Source: Rotaria socialis (Eukaryota > Rotifera > Eurotatoria > Philodinida > Philodinidae). From it: DNA of 64,000 nt. The translations under genes were made by a program, and so were the position numbers. Shown here piece by piece: positions 32,290-43,841 of this stretch; position 1 is the first letter of the stretch, and each line of letters starts with the position of its first letter. The stretch is from contig CAJNYU010004191.1 of NCBI GenBank assembly GCA_905331475.1, positions 124,001-188,000 on the forward strand, read 5' to 3'. The notes under the pieces were generated by a model. That model did not search any database. It was not told where the DNA came from and saw only the letters and a list, made by a program, of their open reading frames with translations.

Positions 32290-34868
32290 GTTATTTTGTC
32301 TTTTTTATTTTGTACGAATGTCTTTTTAAAACAAAGATAAAAGCCACAACTGAAGTCTAGCAACTGTAATTAAGAGGCAATTCATGCCTTAGTCGAATAG
32401 AGTTCGATTATGAAACATTTTGCGCTCACTTTCTATTGTGTCCTTCAATCAAGATGGAAGTAACTGATTACAATAGTCGAAGGGTGTGGGTGTGAGTCAC
32501 AAATTATTTTACGATTATCTGAACCGCAACGAGTATATTATAGTAATTAACATAATGAGTGACATATCTCCTATGACGTTATTTTCTACCAGATCCCGAC
32601 GTAGCAATAGGCACTGAACTAGTGATTGGTAGTCCAATCGTCCTTCATGCAGCTGGGCATCGTTTTGTGGTGAACTCTTGCTCGTTGAAACAACAAAAGC
32701 TGTGAGAACATGACAGGAAATTTAGTGAAATTCATATAAAATCAGAATAGATGACAATAGCTTCTGAGATGTTTTCTAGCAATGAAGAAATGTATAAAAA
32801 TATTAATTTCCAATGCCATCATAACAAGAAGAATCATCAAATGAGTTATATATTTCGGAATTCAAAGGGAAATTTTCATCTAAATACCTATTCACTATTT
32901 TCGGTTGTGCTCAGATTTTTCCCTGAAAATCTTGTCCCACAAGTATCTTTTGTTCAACAGATACTATGTTACATTCAGTGACGATGACAATATCGATGAG
33001 CACGAAGAAATTTGTTTTTCTTTTGAAATCCATGCAATCAATTAATGATTGTCGTGAAAGGAAAATTTACATATTTCGAGATTGCAAACATTCAAATTGC
33101 TTTAGGAAGCGGAGACTGATTGAAGGAAGAATAGTGAAGTGTTACATACATGGACATCTTGGCTTCTCAGCAAAGGGTGACTGATGTAATTAGTGATCAA
33201 ACGAATAGCATAGATCTAAGCAGAGAATTGTCGTTCATCAGTCATCAATACTCTGCCCGAACGAAACGAATTCATAATAGTATTGTTGTCAAGGGAGAAA
33301 AAGCGCGACTCCCATACACCACTCTTATTTCCTTGTACTTCCATGTACTTCCGCTGTACTTCGAAGTACTGAAGTCGCGCTTTTCCCCCTTGATCGTTGA
33401 TAACACATCTTGATAACTGTGACTACCAGGGTTTTTCAGTGAATAACATCTTAATCATAGTAACTATTCCAATATTTTGCTTTACAATAAGACAAAAGAA
33501 TCTTGAAATAAAATTACAAAAAATACCAAATTTGGTTTCTTTGTTCCTGTACAGTCTCTGTCTTTCCCGTGCTACAAGGGTTCATTCCTACGGTGAACAA
33601 CACTTTGATAAGCAATACAAAAGGAATTTTCGTACTTGGTGAAATCTTGAAATTTTTCAGATTTTTGCACTCGTTCAATTTTACAAAAAATTGTTTTTAG
33701 TACAAAAATATAGTCATTAATTTATATTTATCTGACTTTTAAAGGTGCTTCCCTTTATTTTCCATCGCAGAACATATTATCAGTATTGCTTATTATTTCG
33801 CAAGAGATCAGTCATTATCTTCCCTTTGTTCGTTTAGTTCAGCCTCAATTTTGTTCTTAGTCTATTTCCATATATTCGAAAAAGTGTGGGTGTGGGTTAG
33901 TATATATACCCTCATGACATCCACGCCCACGAGAATAATATGTAAACGAGTAAACAGTTTTAAAAGTTGTAATTCAATGTAACCCAAAAAAAATAATAAT
34001 ATAAAAGCTTGAAAAGTTTAATTATATCTAATAGTGTAATAATACATATAGACTAAAAATTCTAAAAATTGCAAATGTTCAAATAGCGTTAAACTTTCTC
34101 ACTATAAGTTGGCACAAATATTTTAAAGTAAAACCTTTGTTGATACTTATTTATTGTTCGCAACTGTATTTTGGATGTTCACAAACGTAAACATAAAAGA
34201 GAAATGCAAAGAAACGAGGGTGTGAGTACAGCTCTATAACATAGTCAGAACACTTACATCCTAAAGATTTCATAATTTTTCGTTTGCAAATATCCATACC
34301 ATGTTTATTACTGAATGTCATAGCATAAAGAAATCCCGTGACGATACTAGACGAATGACGACAGGATATTTTTGAGTCTGAAAACGGAAGTATGCAGTCT
34401 TTCGTCGATGAATAACTGTTTCTATAATCGATAATGACAAGCGTATCGAATTCAAAGAGAAAACAAATACGAAACAGAACAAAATACAGGATAAGAACGT
34501 ACCATTTTTGCCCTTTTCGCTCTGTCTTCGTCATTCTAGAAGATAGAAAAAGATTTTCTTCACAACCAATATAGAGTAGATCTTCGTCTTGAATTTGATG
34601 TTTTTCGATTTTTAGAATCTTTCTTAGAACAGACTCTGCGCTAGTTTTTCCGAAAGTCCTAAAGCATTATTAACTCATCCCATATCTTGAAGGTGTGGAT
34701 GTGTCGAGAACTGACAACAATTTTACCTGCGCTGTCACATTCACACCCACACCCCATATTGATATATCGTCGCTATTCTCTATCAGATAGCAATGTTTGT
34801 ATGACCTTTCAAAAGACATTGTCAAGCATATATATATATATATGTTTACTGGAAAAAGAGGGTTACAT
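32290..34868. other. intergenic; one small foldback and several GTGTGGG arms
   Basis: No supported gene. Contains GGGTGTGGGTGTGAG at 32481, a GTGTGGG hairpin at 33883-33930, another at 34691-34755, the GTACTTC foldback at 33289-33393 and a (TA)n run at 34824-34842. Confidence 0.5.
33289..33393. repeat. 105-bp foldback element saturated with GTACTTC
   Basis: The left end TCAAGGGAGAAAAAGCGCGA and the inverted right end TCAAGGGGGAAAAGCGCGAC are about 21-bp inverted repeats with minor differences. The interior is repeated GTACTTCC ending in the palindrome GTACTTCGAAGTAC. The terminus matches the right end of the 15265-17082 element. Confidence 0.65.
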
Positions 34869-35128
34869 GAATTTCGGCCCACGGAATTTTCGGGCCGGAC
34901 TTTCGGACCAATTTTATACAAATTCATTAAACTCGGAGAAAAAACGAATTTTTTTGAGAATTGGTTTCTAGATTCTTTTAGTACCGAGCGAAGCGTCGTA
35001 GTACTGAGCGAAGCGACNTTTTCGGGCCGGGCCGAATTTCCTTTCGGACTTTCGGACCGGCCCGAAAAATCTCCGGAATTTCGGACCGGGCCGAAAGTCC
35101 GGCCCGAAAATTCCTTGGGCCGAAATTC
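34869..35128. repeat. foldback element saturated with TTCGGGCC; contains an N
   Basis: The 38-bp ends (34869-34906 and 35091-35128) are inverted copies with one mismatch, beginning GAATTTCGGCCCACGGAATT. GGCCCGAAA/TTTCGGACC words fill the GC-rich right interior. A short direct repeat, AGTACYGAGCGAAGCG, occurs twice at about 34978-35016, ending at the single undetermined base at 35019. The open frames here (including 34670-35167 minus) are products of the repeat. Confidence 0.75.
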
Positions 35129-35129
35129 C

Positions 35130-36262
35130 GTTCTCCCGAAAAAGACACATAAAACTGGCTTTTCCAAGTCTTCAATTTTTCAATTTTTTTAGATAGTGTG
35201 CACAATGGGAATACGACATCAAATTTCATGTTCGATACTGTTGGAAAAAATATTTATGAGAATACTACGCTTCACTCTCACACATTTTTTCTTACCTATA
35301 TGTTTATTGTTTTATACACATGTGTATCTATGCAGTAGACCATCAGTTTTTTCTCTTACTTCGTATGCACATCCTTGCTACACTAAGCAGTAAGCAAAAG
35401 GGAAAACCAACTAACGAAACCCCCCCCCTCCTCAATCTTAATTACTTTGATTCAATGTATGCGTACTTATATAAATAGATAAATTGTCTTATATTGCATG
35501 TATAATCAACGCAGCAGGCAAACAAATTTACACGTATCTAACCATGAAAACAAGAGTCTTATTACGAACTGGAACTCAAAATTGGTTCTAGTTTCACGTC
35601 AACTTAATTTTCAGCTTTTTTTTCAATCTTTCATCCATTTTTCTCCCATTGAAGCTAAAGTATTATACTTCCTTTTTATCAATTTCCAATGACTCTAACA
35701 GACGAAAATAATGTGCTGGACATTTCAAGATAAGAATATCAGGTATTAATCATAAGTTTAGTTCTAAAATTTGAACTAAAGCTAGCATCATATAGTGAAC
35801 TTTCTGGATCAAGTTGCACGTGTATACCCAATAGTGGTCTCAAAAAGTGATTGATCCCACATATGTCAAACTTGAAACTTGAATTCAATTTTCAAATTTT
35901 AAGCCAATAGCATTTTGAAGAATCGTGACTCACACATATATCGCTATGAGTTGAAAGTTTCTATTTTCAACTGAATTCAAGTTTCAAGTTTGACACGACT
36001 GATTGATCCTGAACTAGTTTAAATTAGTGTGAAATAAAAGTGTAGTGACTTGAAATTTCGAGCTCATTTTCATCAATTCGTTCTAGTCGGTTGTAGAAAA
36101 CTCTCAGTGCCTACCAGTAATATTTAAAATCATCGAACTTGATCCAGATGACATAGATCGTATATGCCTAGTTTTATCATGAGATCCATATCTGTGCTGT
36201 TCTGAAAAATCCATGCACATCCCGCTCGAGTTATGCGACTCGTGTGTATCTGCTGTAAAATG
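35130..36262. other. intergenic; contains a small inverted repeat
   Basis: No supported gene. A perfect 24-bp inverted pair, beginning TGTCAAACTTGAAACTTGAA, lies at 35864-35887 and 35972-35995. Confidence 0.5.
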
Positions 36263-36263
36263 T

Positions 36264-36620
36264 CTAGACTGCTCTATTGTCACGTAGTTCTACCAAAATT
36301 TCGTTGCAGTATATCAACACTGCGAATGCAATTAATGTCGAAAGAAAACCTACGGAAATCGTCGGTATAGAAAGAAAAGAAACTAATAAACTCATGTCGG
36401 CATCAGATGAATTTCGATTACATCTATCCAATATAGTTAACATTTGTTTGACTTCTGCAACCCATATTAGTCTAAACATGAAAACAAACATGGATTTTAG
36501 ATTAACAATACGATAAGAGTTTTCTAATATTGTGTTGAACCGTGCAAACTTTAATGAATTGTATACCTCTTGAGCGTAATAATTGCTTGAAATAGCAGAC
36601 AACATATTTCTTTTATTCAT
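36264..36620 (-). CDS. possible small two-helix membrane protein
   Basis: ATG 36620 opens a 118-codon frame, divergent from the papain-like gene with only 32 bp between the two ATGs. It has hydrophobic stretches SMFVFMFRLIWVAEV and ISVGFLSTLIAFAVLIYC and no family match. It may be real, part of a larger gene, or chance; the short divergent spacing is the main reason for doubt. Confidence 0.3.
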   Translation of the reverse strand: MNKRNMLSAISSNYYAQEVYNSLKFARFNTILENSYRIVNLKSMFVFMFRLIWVAEVKQMLTILDRCNRNSSDADMSLLVSFLSIPTISVGFLSTLIAFAVLIYCNEILVELRDNRAV

Positions 36621-36652
36621 TATTGTAGAGTATTGAACATAAGATCCTTTTT

Positions 36653-39551
36653 ATGGCTCAAGCTGAGAGGAAATTTTTTACCAGTGCAATAACGGGAGCT
36701 CGTTGTCAGGTCGGTGGTTGTTGGTTCAGTGATACACCATCAAATTTACCGTCATTTGGAGCTTCCAGAACTCTTTCCAATAAAGAGCTGCCACATTCAG
36801 TTGACATGAGACAACTTATGACCCCTATCGAACACCAAGGACAAACAAATTCATAGTGAATATTTTTTATGCTTTGTTTTTCGAATCCGAGAGTATTAAC
36901 ATGGCTTGATTGTTCCAAAATCCTTTTCTTTAATTTTAGTGTTGCAAATGCGCTCGCAGGTAACACGACGCTACGATTTTGCACCTATAAAGCGTGAATA
37001 CCATTTAGGTGCATATGAGTTTCTGATAATGAAAAATACCAAAAAGCATGTTGATGTTAGCCGCCTATTTCTATACTACAACGGTCGTAAATTAAGCGGC
37101 AAATACAATTATCAAATGATCGATAACGGTACTTATATATCGTCTGCCATTGCCGGGTTAACACAATATGGTTGTTGTAAAGAAGAACTATTTCCATTCA
37201 ACATTGCATTCATCAACCAAAAACCACCACAGCGATGTTATACAGAAGCTGCAAAACATTGCATCAAGGAGTCCATGACAGTAGCGGTCGAGTTGAACGA
37301 TATGAAAGGATGTCTAGCAGAAGGTTTTCCATTTCCATTCGGTCTTCAATTATATAAATCATTTTCACAATCTGAGACTAATGGAGGACGTGTTTTGATG
37401 CCTAATCAGCAAGCAGGGGATGCTCAGGAATGTGGACATACAATGCTAGCGGTTGGATACAGTAATGCAGCACAATGTTTCATCGTTAGAAATTCATATG
37501 GTGACACATGGGTAAGTCAGGGTTAATTTTATGAGAAATATCCTTTGATTCTATATGGATGATAAACTTGAGAAGCAAATGATTTGCATTAAATAGTTTT
37601 CTATTTTGACATTTATCAGTTTGTAATACTGACCCATATTTAATCGAATGAGATGGGCTACCTAACTACTAATTTTACTAATTGTCTTTCATCTGTAAGA
37701 AGATTGAGTTTCGTTTAAAACTCACTACGACTACTAGTGTTAGTTCTTGATTTTAGCTTTCCCTTTAGCGATACACACACTATGATGAATTTTATAATAT
37801 TCAGTTGTAACAATTCAACGTAACTACTATTATAAATGTAAAGGAATTTACTAAAAGATATATCAATTGAAAGCATATTATCGGAAGTTAGCATTTATGA
37901 ATAATTGTTACATAGATACCTTGTACTCATGTTTAAATCACAGCTGTCATTTTGAACGTTTCAGCACTATCAATATATTACGCTCTGGGCCGAGAGGATA
38001 AAGTCTAATTGTGATATGCAACTGCTGAATAAAACATCTGACAATGCGTGTATAATCAATTTAGAGAAAAACAATGAGCGATGACGATCAATACCAATCA
38101 CTAGTCTTAGTTATTTATTTTCATGTTTATCTGATAGTCAGAAAAAAAACATCAATCTAAGCGTTTCCATTCCAAGCGCAGATATTTATAATGATTAGCT
38201 TTTCTCCGCGTAAAATTCTACACGGTAAAAATAGAAATCGCTGAAATGTCTTCTTATCTTGGCTGTGTGTTCGTTATAGATCAACAAACGAATAGAAATA
38301 TAGTTGAATCACAGTAGATAATCGTTAGGCGATGAAATAGTCCGTCTCTTGAATTTCTTTCTATTCGCGAAAAATTCTGGATTAGAACGTAGATTTTGTT
38401 CTTATTATCATTCTTAATGTATAATTTAATTCGAGAAAAGAAATATAAAATAAACTCCAAAAACTTTTTCCAATCTAAACAAAGCTCTGACACATGAGCA
38501 TGCATTTTCTTTCAAATGATTCCTTCTAAATAAAATTTTCATAAGTTACAAGTACGTATGTCTATTCTAGTAGGCATTACGGTGATAAGTTTCTTTTTTC
38601 AGCGATTGAAATAAGCTATTCGTACAAATTCAGAGGTTATATTACCGAAATTTATGCTTCTATTGCATATAAGAACCTTTAACGCGTAGTATCAATGATA
38701 AGAGGGATTATATGAAATCAGATAACATCTAATACTTTCGAAATATGCACAATCTGTTGGTTTATTTCTAGGGTGACAAAGGATATGTGTACATTCCTTA
38801 TCAATATATGTGTAATCCGAGCATGTGCACAGATTTACACTGCATCAAATTGATTCACGATGAGCCCGGCCGTCGAGAAACTACAAATGTTGTGAATCCA
38901 TATGTTTGGAATGTGGATAAAGATAAGTCATATTATATTCCACCGAATTATACTTATCCAAATTTCGATTACACTTTCTTTTGGAAACTCAATGATAATT
39001 TCAACTATTTTAATAGTATATGGATAGGAGGACATGCGGTCCCTTTTGTGTGGGGAAAGCCGCAAACTGATCATAGTAACTATCCTGATCGTACGATAGT
39101 AGCACCAACGACTGAAGCGCAAATGCTGTTTGTTCTTTGGATTGACAAAAAAAACATCGAAAATACTCATATTGTGAACAAACTCACAAGTGAAAAAAAT
39201 GTTACAGTCGACTTTCGAGAAACCTATTCAAGTGGAGAAGCACATATTTCGACAATCAAGAATAAGATAAAATCACCATCAACTTTTCTAATAATTTGTC
39301 GTGGTTACTATAAGGATGAGAACAAAAATCCATTAAATTTATTACGGTTTTTAAATTATAATAGCTTACGTCATGTTCCGGTTATTGTCTTTACTCAAGA
39401 TAAAAATGGATTACAGAACCATTTTCACAATCAGGCGTCATCGATGGATACACGAGACTGGCAACAACGTTTATTTATTACAAGTAGTTCTGATGAATTG
39501 ATTATGGAAGTCAAAAAACGAAGAAATCATCAACAAGATCGCTATAATTAA
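36653..39551 (+). CDS. papain-fold protein, predicted catalytic Cys replaced by Tyr, with receiver/TIR-like C-terminus
   Basis: Exons 36653-36855, 36940-36959, 37009-37511 and 38772-39551 total 1506 nt (501 aa). The peptidase C1 landmarks are ELPHSVDMRQ, the oxyanion Gln in HQGQTNS, ANALAGAYEFL, the His block ECGHTMLAVGYS and the Asn block RNSYGDTWGDKGYVYIPY. There is no signal peptide or long propeptide. The residue at the nucleophile position is split between exon 1 (TA) and exon 2 (T), giving TAT (Tyr) where family members have Cys. The last exon adds LFVLWIDKKNIENTHIV and VPVIVFTQ, resembling a receiver/TIR-like alpha-beta domain. It is therefore probably a pseudo-peptidase, or a recently inactivated gene. 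The third intron (37512-38771, 1260 nt) is much longer than the others and holds nothing recognisable. Confidence 0.8.
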
Positions 39552-39554
39552 TGG

Positions 39555-40418
39555 CAAAAGAACCCTCATATTGATGGCTATAAAAGAACCGAAGCATATT
39601 GAAAATTCATGACTAATTTTAGTAATCATTAACGTACTAACATTTTTTTCTATACGTACAGCAGTAAATAAATTAACTGAAAAAATATATATGACATCAA
39701 GTTACGAATCAATTTTCTATTGTCAACACTAGAATAATAGTTTCGAAGAAATACCGAGAAAATTGTACTGAAGAAAATTTCTTTATGACAAATTTCTTTT
39801 TAGAGATTAGACGGTCATTAGTTCTTTTCGATTTCTTGATCAATAATGAATACTACAAGAAACTAGATTCACATGGATCATGGAATACTTCCGATAATTT
39901 TCTCAGCTAACTGTATATTTGAGGATTTGGGTGTAAAGATAAGACTGATAACCACACCCATACACATCCATTAGTGAATTCACTTTTAGAATACAAATGC
40001 GCACATGTGCGAACAAATTTTATCAATTCTGATTGAAGTACTGTAATTGATATCTGTTTCTCGAGAGTGTAGTATAGTTTCGATTACGTTTTCTCTAAAA
40101 CTAATGCTTCTCCACGTCTACACGTTAAGTTTTTTTTCTCGCTGCACCTTCAGGCTATTTTATTTCGTCATAGTTTCCATGGTTAAGATATTCTGTTCTT
40201 TCTTGCAAAACAATATGACTCAACAAAAACAAATGTTGCACAACCCTATCGCGTTCTTGTGCGACGTATAAAATACCGATCCATTCTCTTTTCTAAAGAT
40301 GTGTTGTCCCTTATTTAACTGCTGATCAACAATTCAATTATTTGCAAGTAAACCCCATATATTTCTGAACTCATTATTTATATTTACGGTAAATTGACTG
40401 CTAGTATATTGAAGCAAT
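39555..40418. other. intergenic spacer with one GTGTGGG-type hairpin
   Basis: AT-rich, with paired arms TTTGGGTGT / ACACCCATACACATCC at about 39927-39970. It contains the presumed promoter of the vWA gene, without a recognised motif. Confidence 0.4.
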
Positions 40419-41714
40419 ATGGCTGCCAATGTTGAGTTAGCTGACATCGAAATTCGATGTATTCCAGATAATCCACATGCTATTTCTGGCGTTTTAAATA
40501 CAAAAAAAGTTCGTTTCGACATTGAAACAAAAAGCAAAGGACAAACAGCCAAACGAACGCCACTAAACTTAGTACTTATTCTTGATCGCAGTGGATCTAT
40601 GGAATCTGACAATAAATTAACGTTTGCAAAAAAAGCTGTGGTTTCGGTTCTTAATCTTCTTCACGATGATGATATAGTTCATCTTGTTGCCTATGATGCT
40701 GATGTATCTATTATTTTTGAAAATGCCCGAGCATCAACTCGACAATATCTTTATCCTCTTGTAGACAAAATTGAAACTGCTGGTTCAACAAACATGTCCG
40801 GTGGTATCGATGCAGGTGCTGGTCTCCTGGATAAATATGTATGTGATGGTTTTTCGCGCCGTATGTTTCTCTTTTCTGATGGACAGGCTAATGTTGGAAT
40901 GAAAACACGTGCTGAATTAACTAATCTCGTTGCTGGATATAATAATAAAGGTATTATAACTGATTCATTTGGTATTGGTGCCGATTTCGATAGTGAAATT
41001 ATGAAAGGTATTGCTGATGCTGGTGGATCAAGATTTTACTTTCTTTCATCACCTGAAAAGATTGAATTCCTCGTTAGTAAAGCACTTGTCTGTGTATTTG
41101 GTGTATGTGCATCACGTGTTCGTCTTATAGTACGTGGTAGAAATGGAGCCGTTGTCACGAAGATATGGGGTCACGAAGATGTTGTCGCTGGTGCAAGCCT
41201 TGGCGATCTCCATTCAGATAATCTACGGTCAGTTCTTTGTGAGTTTACAACTTCTGGCACAGAGAATACCGAAGTTGAAATACTTAGGTATGAATTACGA
41301 TATAATCAACCAAACGATCTCAATGGTGCGCCGACAGTGATGAAAAATACTGTATCATTAAAATTTGTTGAAGATGAGTCACTTATTACGGACATTGATC
41401 CTCGTGTGAAAACTATGTATGCCACTCAAATGGTTGCTGATATGGATAAGAAAATTGCGCAGCTAGTGAATGATGGTCATAGAAAAGAAGCTATTGATCT
41501 TGTTGATGAACAACTTACGTTACTTAAAGATGTCGAAAGATTTGATGATGAACGAGGAATAATTTCGTTATTACTTCAAATGGCTGAGCACATGCAGAAG
41601 AAGCTTAAGGATGAAACCGTCGATAGAAAAATTATTTCTAAAGGTTATGAACATCACGCTTTCTTGAAAGAAGATTGTGACTGTGAAGATATGGGTTTTG
41701 GTCTATTTGATTAA
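40419..41714 (+). CDS. intronless von Willebrand factor A domain protein
   Basis: A single 431-codon frame from ATG 40419. The vWA domain starts near residue 50 with LVLILDRSGSM, giving a complete MIDAS motif (D56, S58, S60), the threonine block GSTNMSGGID and the second acidic block FLFSDGQANVG, so metal binding is expected. No signal peptide or membrane helix is present, so it is probably cytosolic. After the vWA domain come a beta-rich region and a helical C-terminus (TMYATQMVADMDKKIAQLV) ending CDCEDMGFGLFD. Bacterial and protist cytosolic vWA proteins have the same layout. The lack of introns in a 1.3 kb gene, unlike its neighbours, makes horizontal or retrocopy origin possible. Confidence 0.88.
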   Translation: MAANVELADIEIRCIPDNPHAISGVLNTKKVRFDIETKSKGQTAKRTPLNLVLILDRSGSMESDNKLTFAKKAVVSVLNLLHDDDIVHLVAYDADVSIIFENARASTRQYLYPLVDKIETAGSTNMSGGIDAGAGLLDKYVCDGFSRRMFLFSDGQANVGMKTRAELTNLVAGYNNKGIITDSFGIGADFDSEIMKGIADAGGSRFYFLSSPEKIEFLVSKALVCVFGVCASRVRLIVRGRNGAVVTKIWGHEDVVAGASLGDLHSDNLRSVLCEFTTSGTENTEVEILRYELRYNQPNDLNGAPTVMKNTVSLKFVEDESLITDIDPRVKTMYATQMVADMDKKIAQLVNDGHRKEAIDLVDEQLTLLKDVERFDDERGIISLLLQMAEHMQKKLKDETVDRKIISKGYEHHAFLKEDCDCEDMGFGLFD

Positions 41715-41944
41715 CTGCGAAAGAAAAACATCTGAAAACATTTTAGTAGAATGAAAAGGAACAGATACATTTTTTGTTTTTTTTTTAAATTAAAAATAAA
41801 TATGCACGCTTGCTAGTTATAATATGTATAAAATGAAAAGGGTATATAAGGAATGAAAGAGAGATATATTAAGAGCGAAAGAAACAAGCAGTGCCACTGA
41901 TGTGATGTTATGTGACAGAACGAATAAAAAGTGAACTTCGTGGA

Positions 41945-42010
41945 ACACGAGCCCACACCTTCCGCTGTCCGGGCAGATGTTCTAACCAGTTAGACTAGCA
42001 GAACATCTTA
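41945..42010 (-). repeat. degenerate tRNA-like fragment
   Basis: On the minus strand it reads GTCTAACTGGTTAGAACATC then TGCCCGGACAGCGG and GTGTGGG, colinear with the tRNA-like element at 60396-60468 (shared CATCTGCCCGGAYAGC). It is overlapped by a short inverted repeat AGATGTTCT/AGAACATCT. Not a functional tRNA. Confidence 0.4.
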
Positions 42011-42173
42011 ATCTTCGTTTAGCGCTAGTACGTTGCATCACTAACGCTAGCAGAAGTTATGAACGATATTACTAATCGAGCGAACGACAGCGAATTTATC
42101 AGATGTGCTTAACATCACCTTCTTCTCAATGTTACCGAACGTTTGTTAAACTATTCTGGTAAAATCGAAGTCC

Positions 42174-42270
42174 GACAAAAAGAATTTCGCCATCTGAATT
42201 TCGACAATGTCCAAATTCTACTGCAATGTAGACATTGTCGAAATTCAGATGGCGAAATTCTTTTTGTCGA
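42174..42270. repeat. perfect 39-bp palindrome with 19-nt loop
   Basis: 42174-42212 and 42232-42270 are exact reverse complements, starting CGACAAAAAGAATTTCGCCA. AATTTCG/CGAAATT words recur inside each arm. A single related word run (GTCGAAATTCATAG) lies at about 45461. Confidence 0.8.
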
Positions 42271-43841
42271 AATTCCATAGAACCACTATTCTACTTCGAT
42301 GCGCTATCTTTCTATATCAGAACGGACCTTTCTATTTGTGTTGAGTTAAATAATAAATATTGTGAAATTTTATGTGGGAGAGAGCATTGTTTTAAATCGT
42401 TTTTGGTATGATGAGAAATTTTTAGTCAGCAGGAAATTGAGATGATCTGTTTATGCCTCTTACAATAGATACAAGATATGATTCTCATTCATGAATTTAC
42501 ATAAAAAAGAATGAGAATAGAGTTAAGAGTGACATGTTATTTGTGTATATGTAAGAGAGAGTCAGGTTTGCATTTTTAATGTAACGTTTGTTTTTCATAC
42601 TTAGTAGATTTCAGCGATAAAGAATTGTCCAGCGTAAATATGTCTCGAAGTAGAGAAGAAAAGAAAACAAAAATCACTTGGCAAAGAAAGAAAAGAATAC
42701 GAAAAACATTTATTAAAGAAATAAAGCAAAAATGTTTTATGTACTGAATGAAAATATTCGTTAAAATTAAATTTGAGAGAGTCGTTCGCACAGAAGTTTC
42801 AATCTCGAATAAGGCTGTTACTTTATCTTTATATACGTTCAAATTAAAGAATAAATAGAAATAGAATGCTGGTAATTGCGCAAAAAAGATGAATGAATCA
42901 TTTGAAGTGAAAGTGAAAGTCCAATGGGAAAAGGAAAGATTCACTCGTAGCTTATTCATGTTTTGCCCTTTCTTCAACTACTTATATATATATATATATA
43001 AGTATGTAAGATTTTACATATAGCTATGGAACTTTTTGCAAAGTACACCTTTTTTCGACTTTTGATACAGCTGAACGAGTGATAAGTACGACAGTATCAC
43101 TTGCCGTTGATATCGGCAAAGGATTATGTGAATTATTTCTATGTATAGTTTATTTATTTCGTTTATAGATAAGCATTGCTTAGCAAAGTATTTGTCACAG
43201 TCGAATGATGTCAAAGTATTCTCAGTATGCATCTATCCAATACTTTCATTTGTTGAGCAACTCAAGAAAAAATAATTTAACACGCGATATGAAGCATATG
43301 AAATATTAACAATTTGACGCATATTAACCAACATCAATAAGAAAGTCAAAAATAATAATCAAACTTTTTTTTCGTATTTGATCGTCTGCATGCAAGAAAA
43401 AAAGTACGGCAAAACAGTCGATTTTGTTATTTCTCAACATTATATACCTTTTTCTTGATGTTTTTTTCGCTTTCCTTCAGGTCACTACCCACCTATCATG
43501 CGACACCGGCTTCCTAACCGTATTTAACAAGGCGTTAATCAGCAGAGATTAAGATATAAATTTATTTATTTGAGGGTATGGATGTACCGATGTGATTGTG
43601 CCGCTGCAGTTATGGACACATGATTATCCTCTTCACTCATGCACACCCACAATTTTGTATGAATAATAACCTGTAGTGGAATCGCTGTTCCGGGAGCAAG
43701 TGCTTCTGGGGAGCATCACACCGGTTACCGTGTTAGCGATATTTAGTATATTGTCGCTTTTATTCGGATTCCTACGTATTTGTGTACCTATCGTTTAATT
43801 TTGTTTTATGAATAAAAATTAAGATGATTCTAATTTCAGAT

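Larger units (their letters stand above)
41715..43841. other. intergenic; palindrome, tRNA-like fragment, microsatellite
   Basis: No supported gene. Includes the tRNA-like fragment 41945-42010, the palindrome 42174-42270, a (TA)n run at 42984-43001 and a GTATGGATGT...CACACCCAC pair at 43571-43650. Confidence 0.5.

Noticed and set aside
34670..35167. 165-codon minus-strand frame crossing the N
   Set aside because: The coding pattern comes from the TTCGGGCC repeat and passes through an undetermined base.
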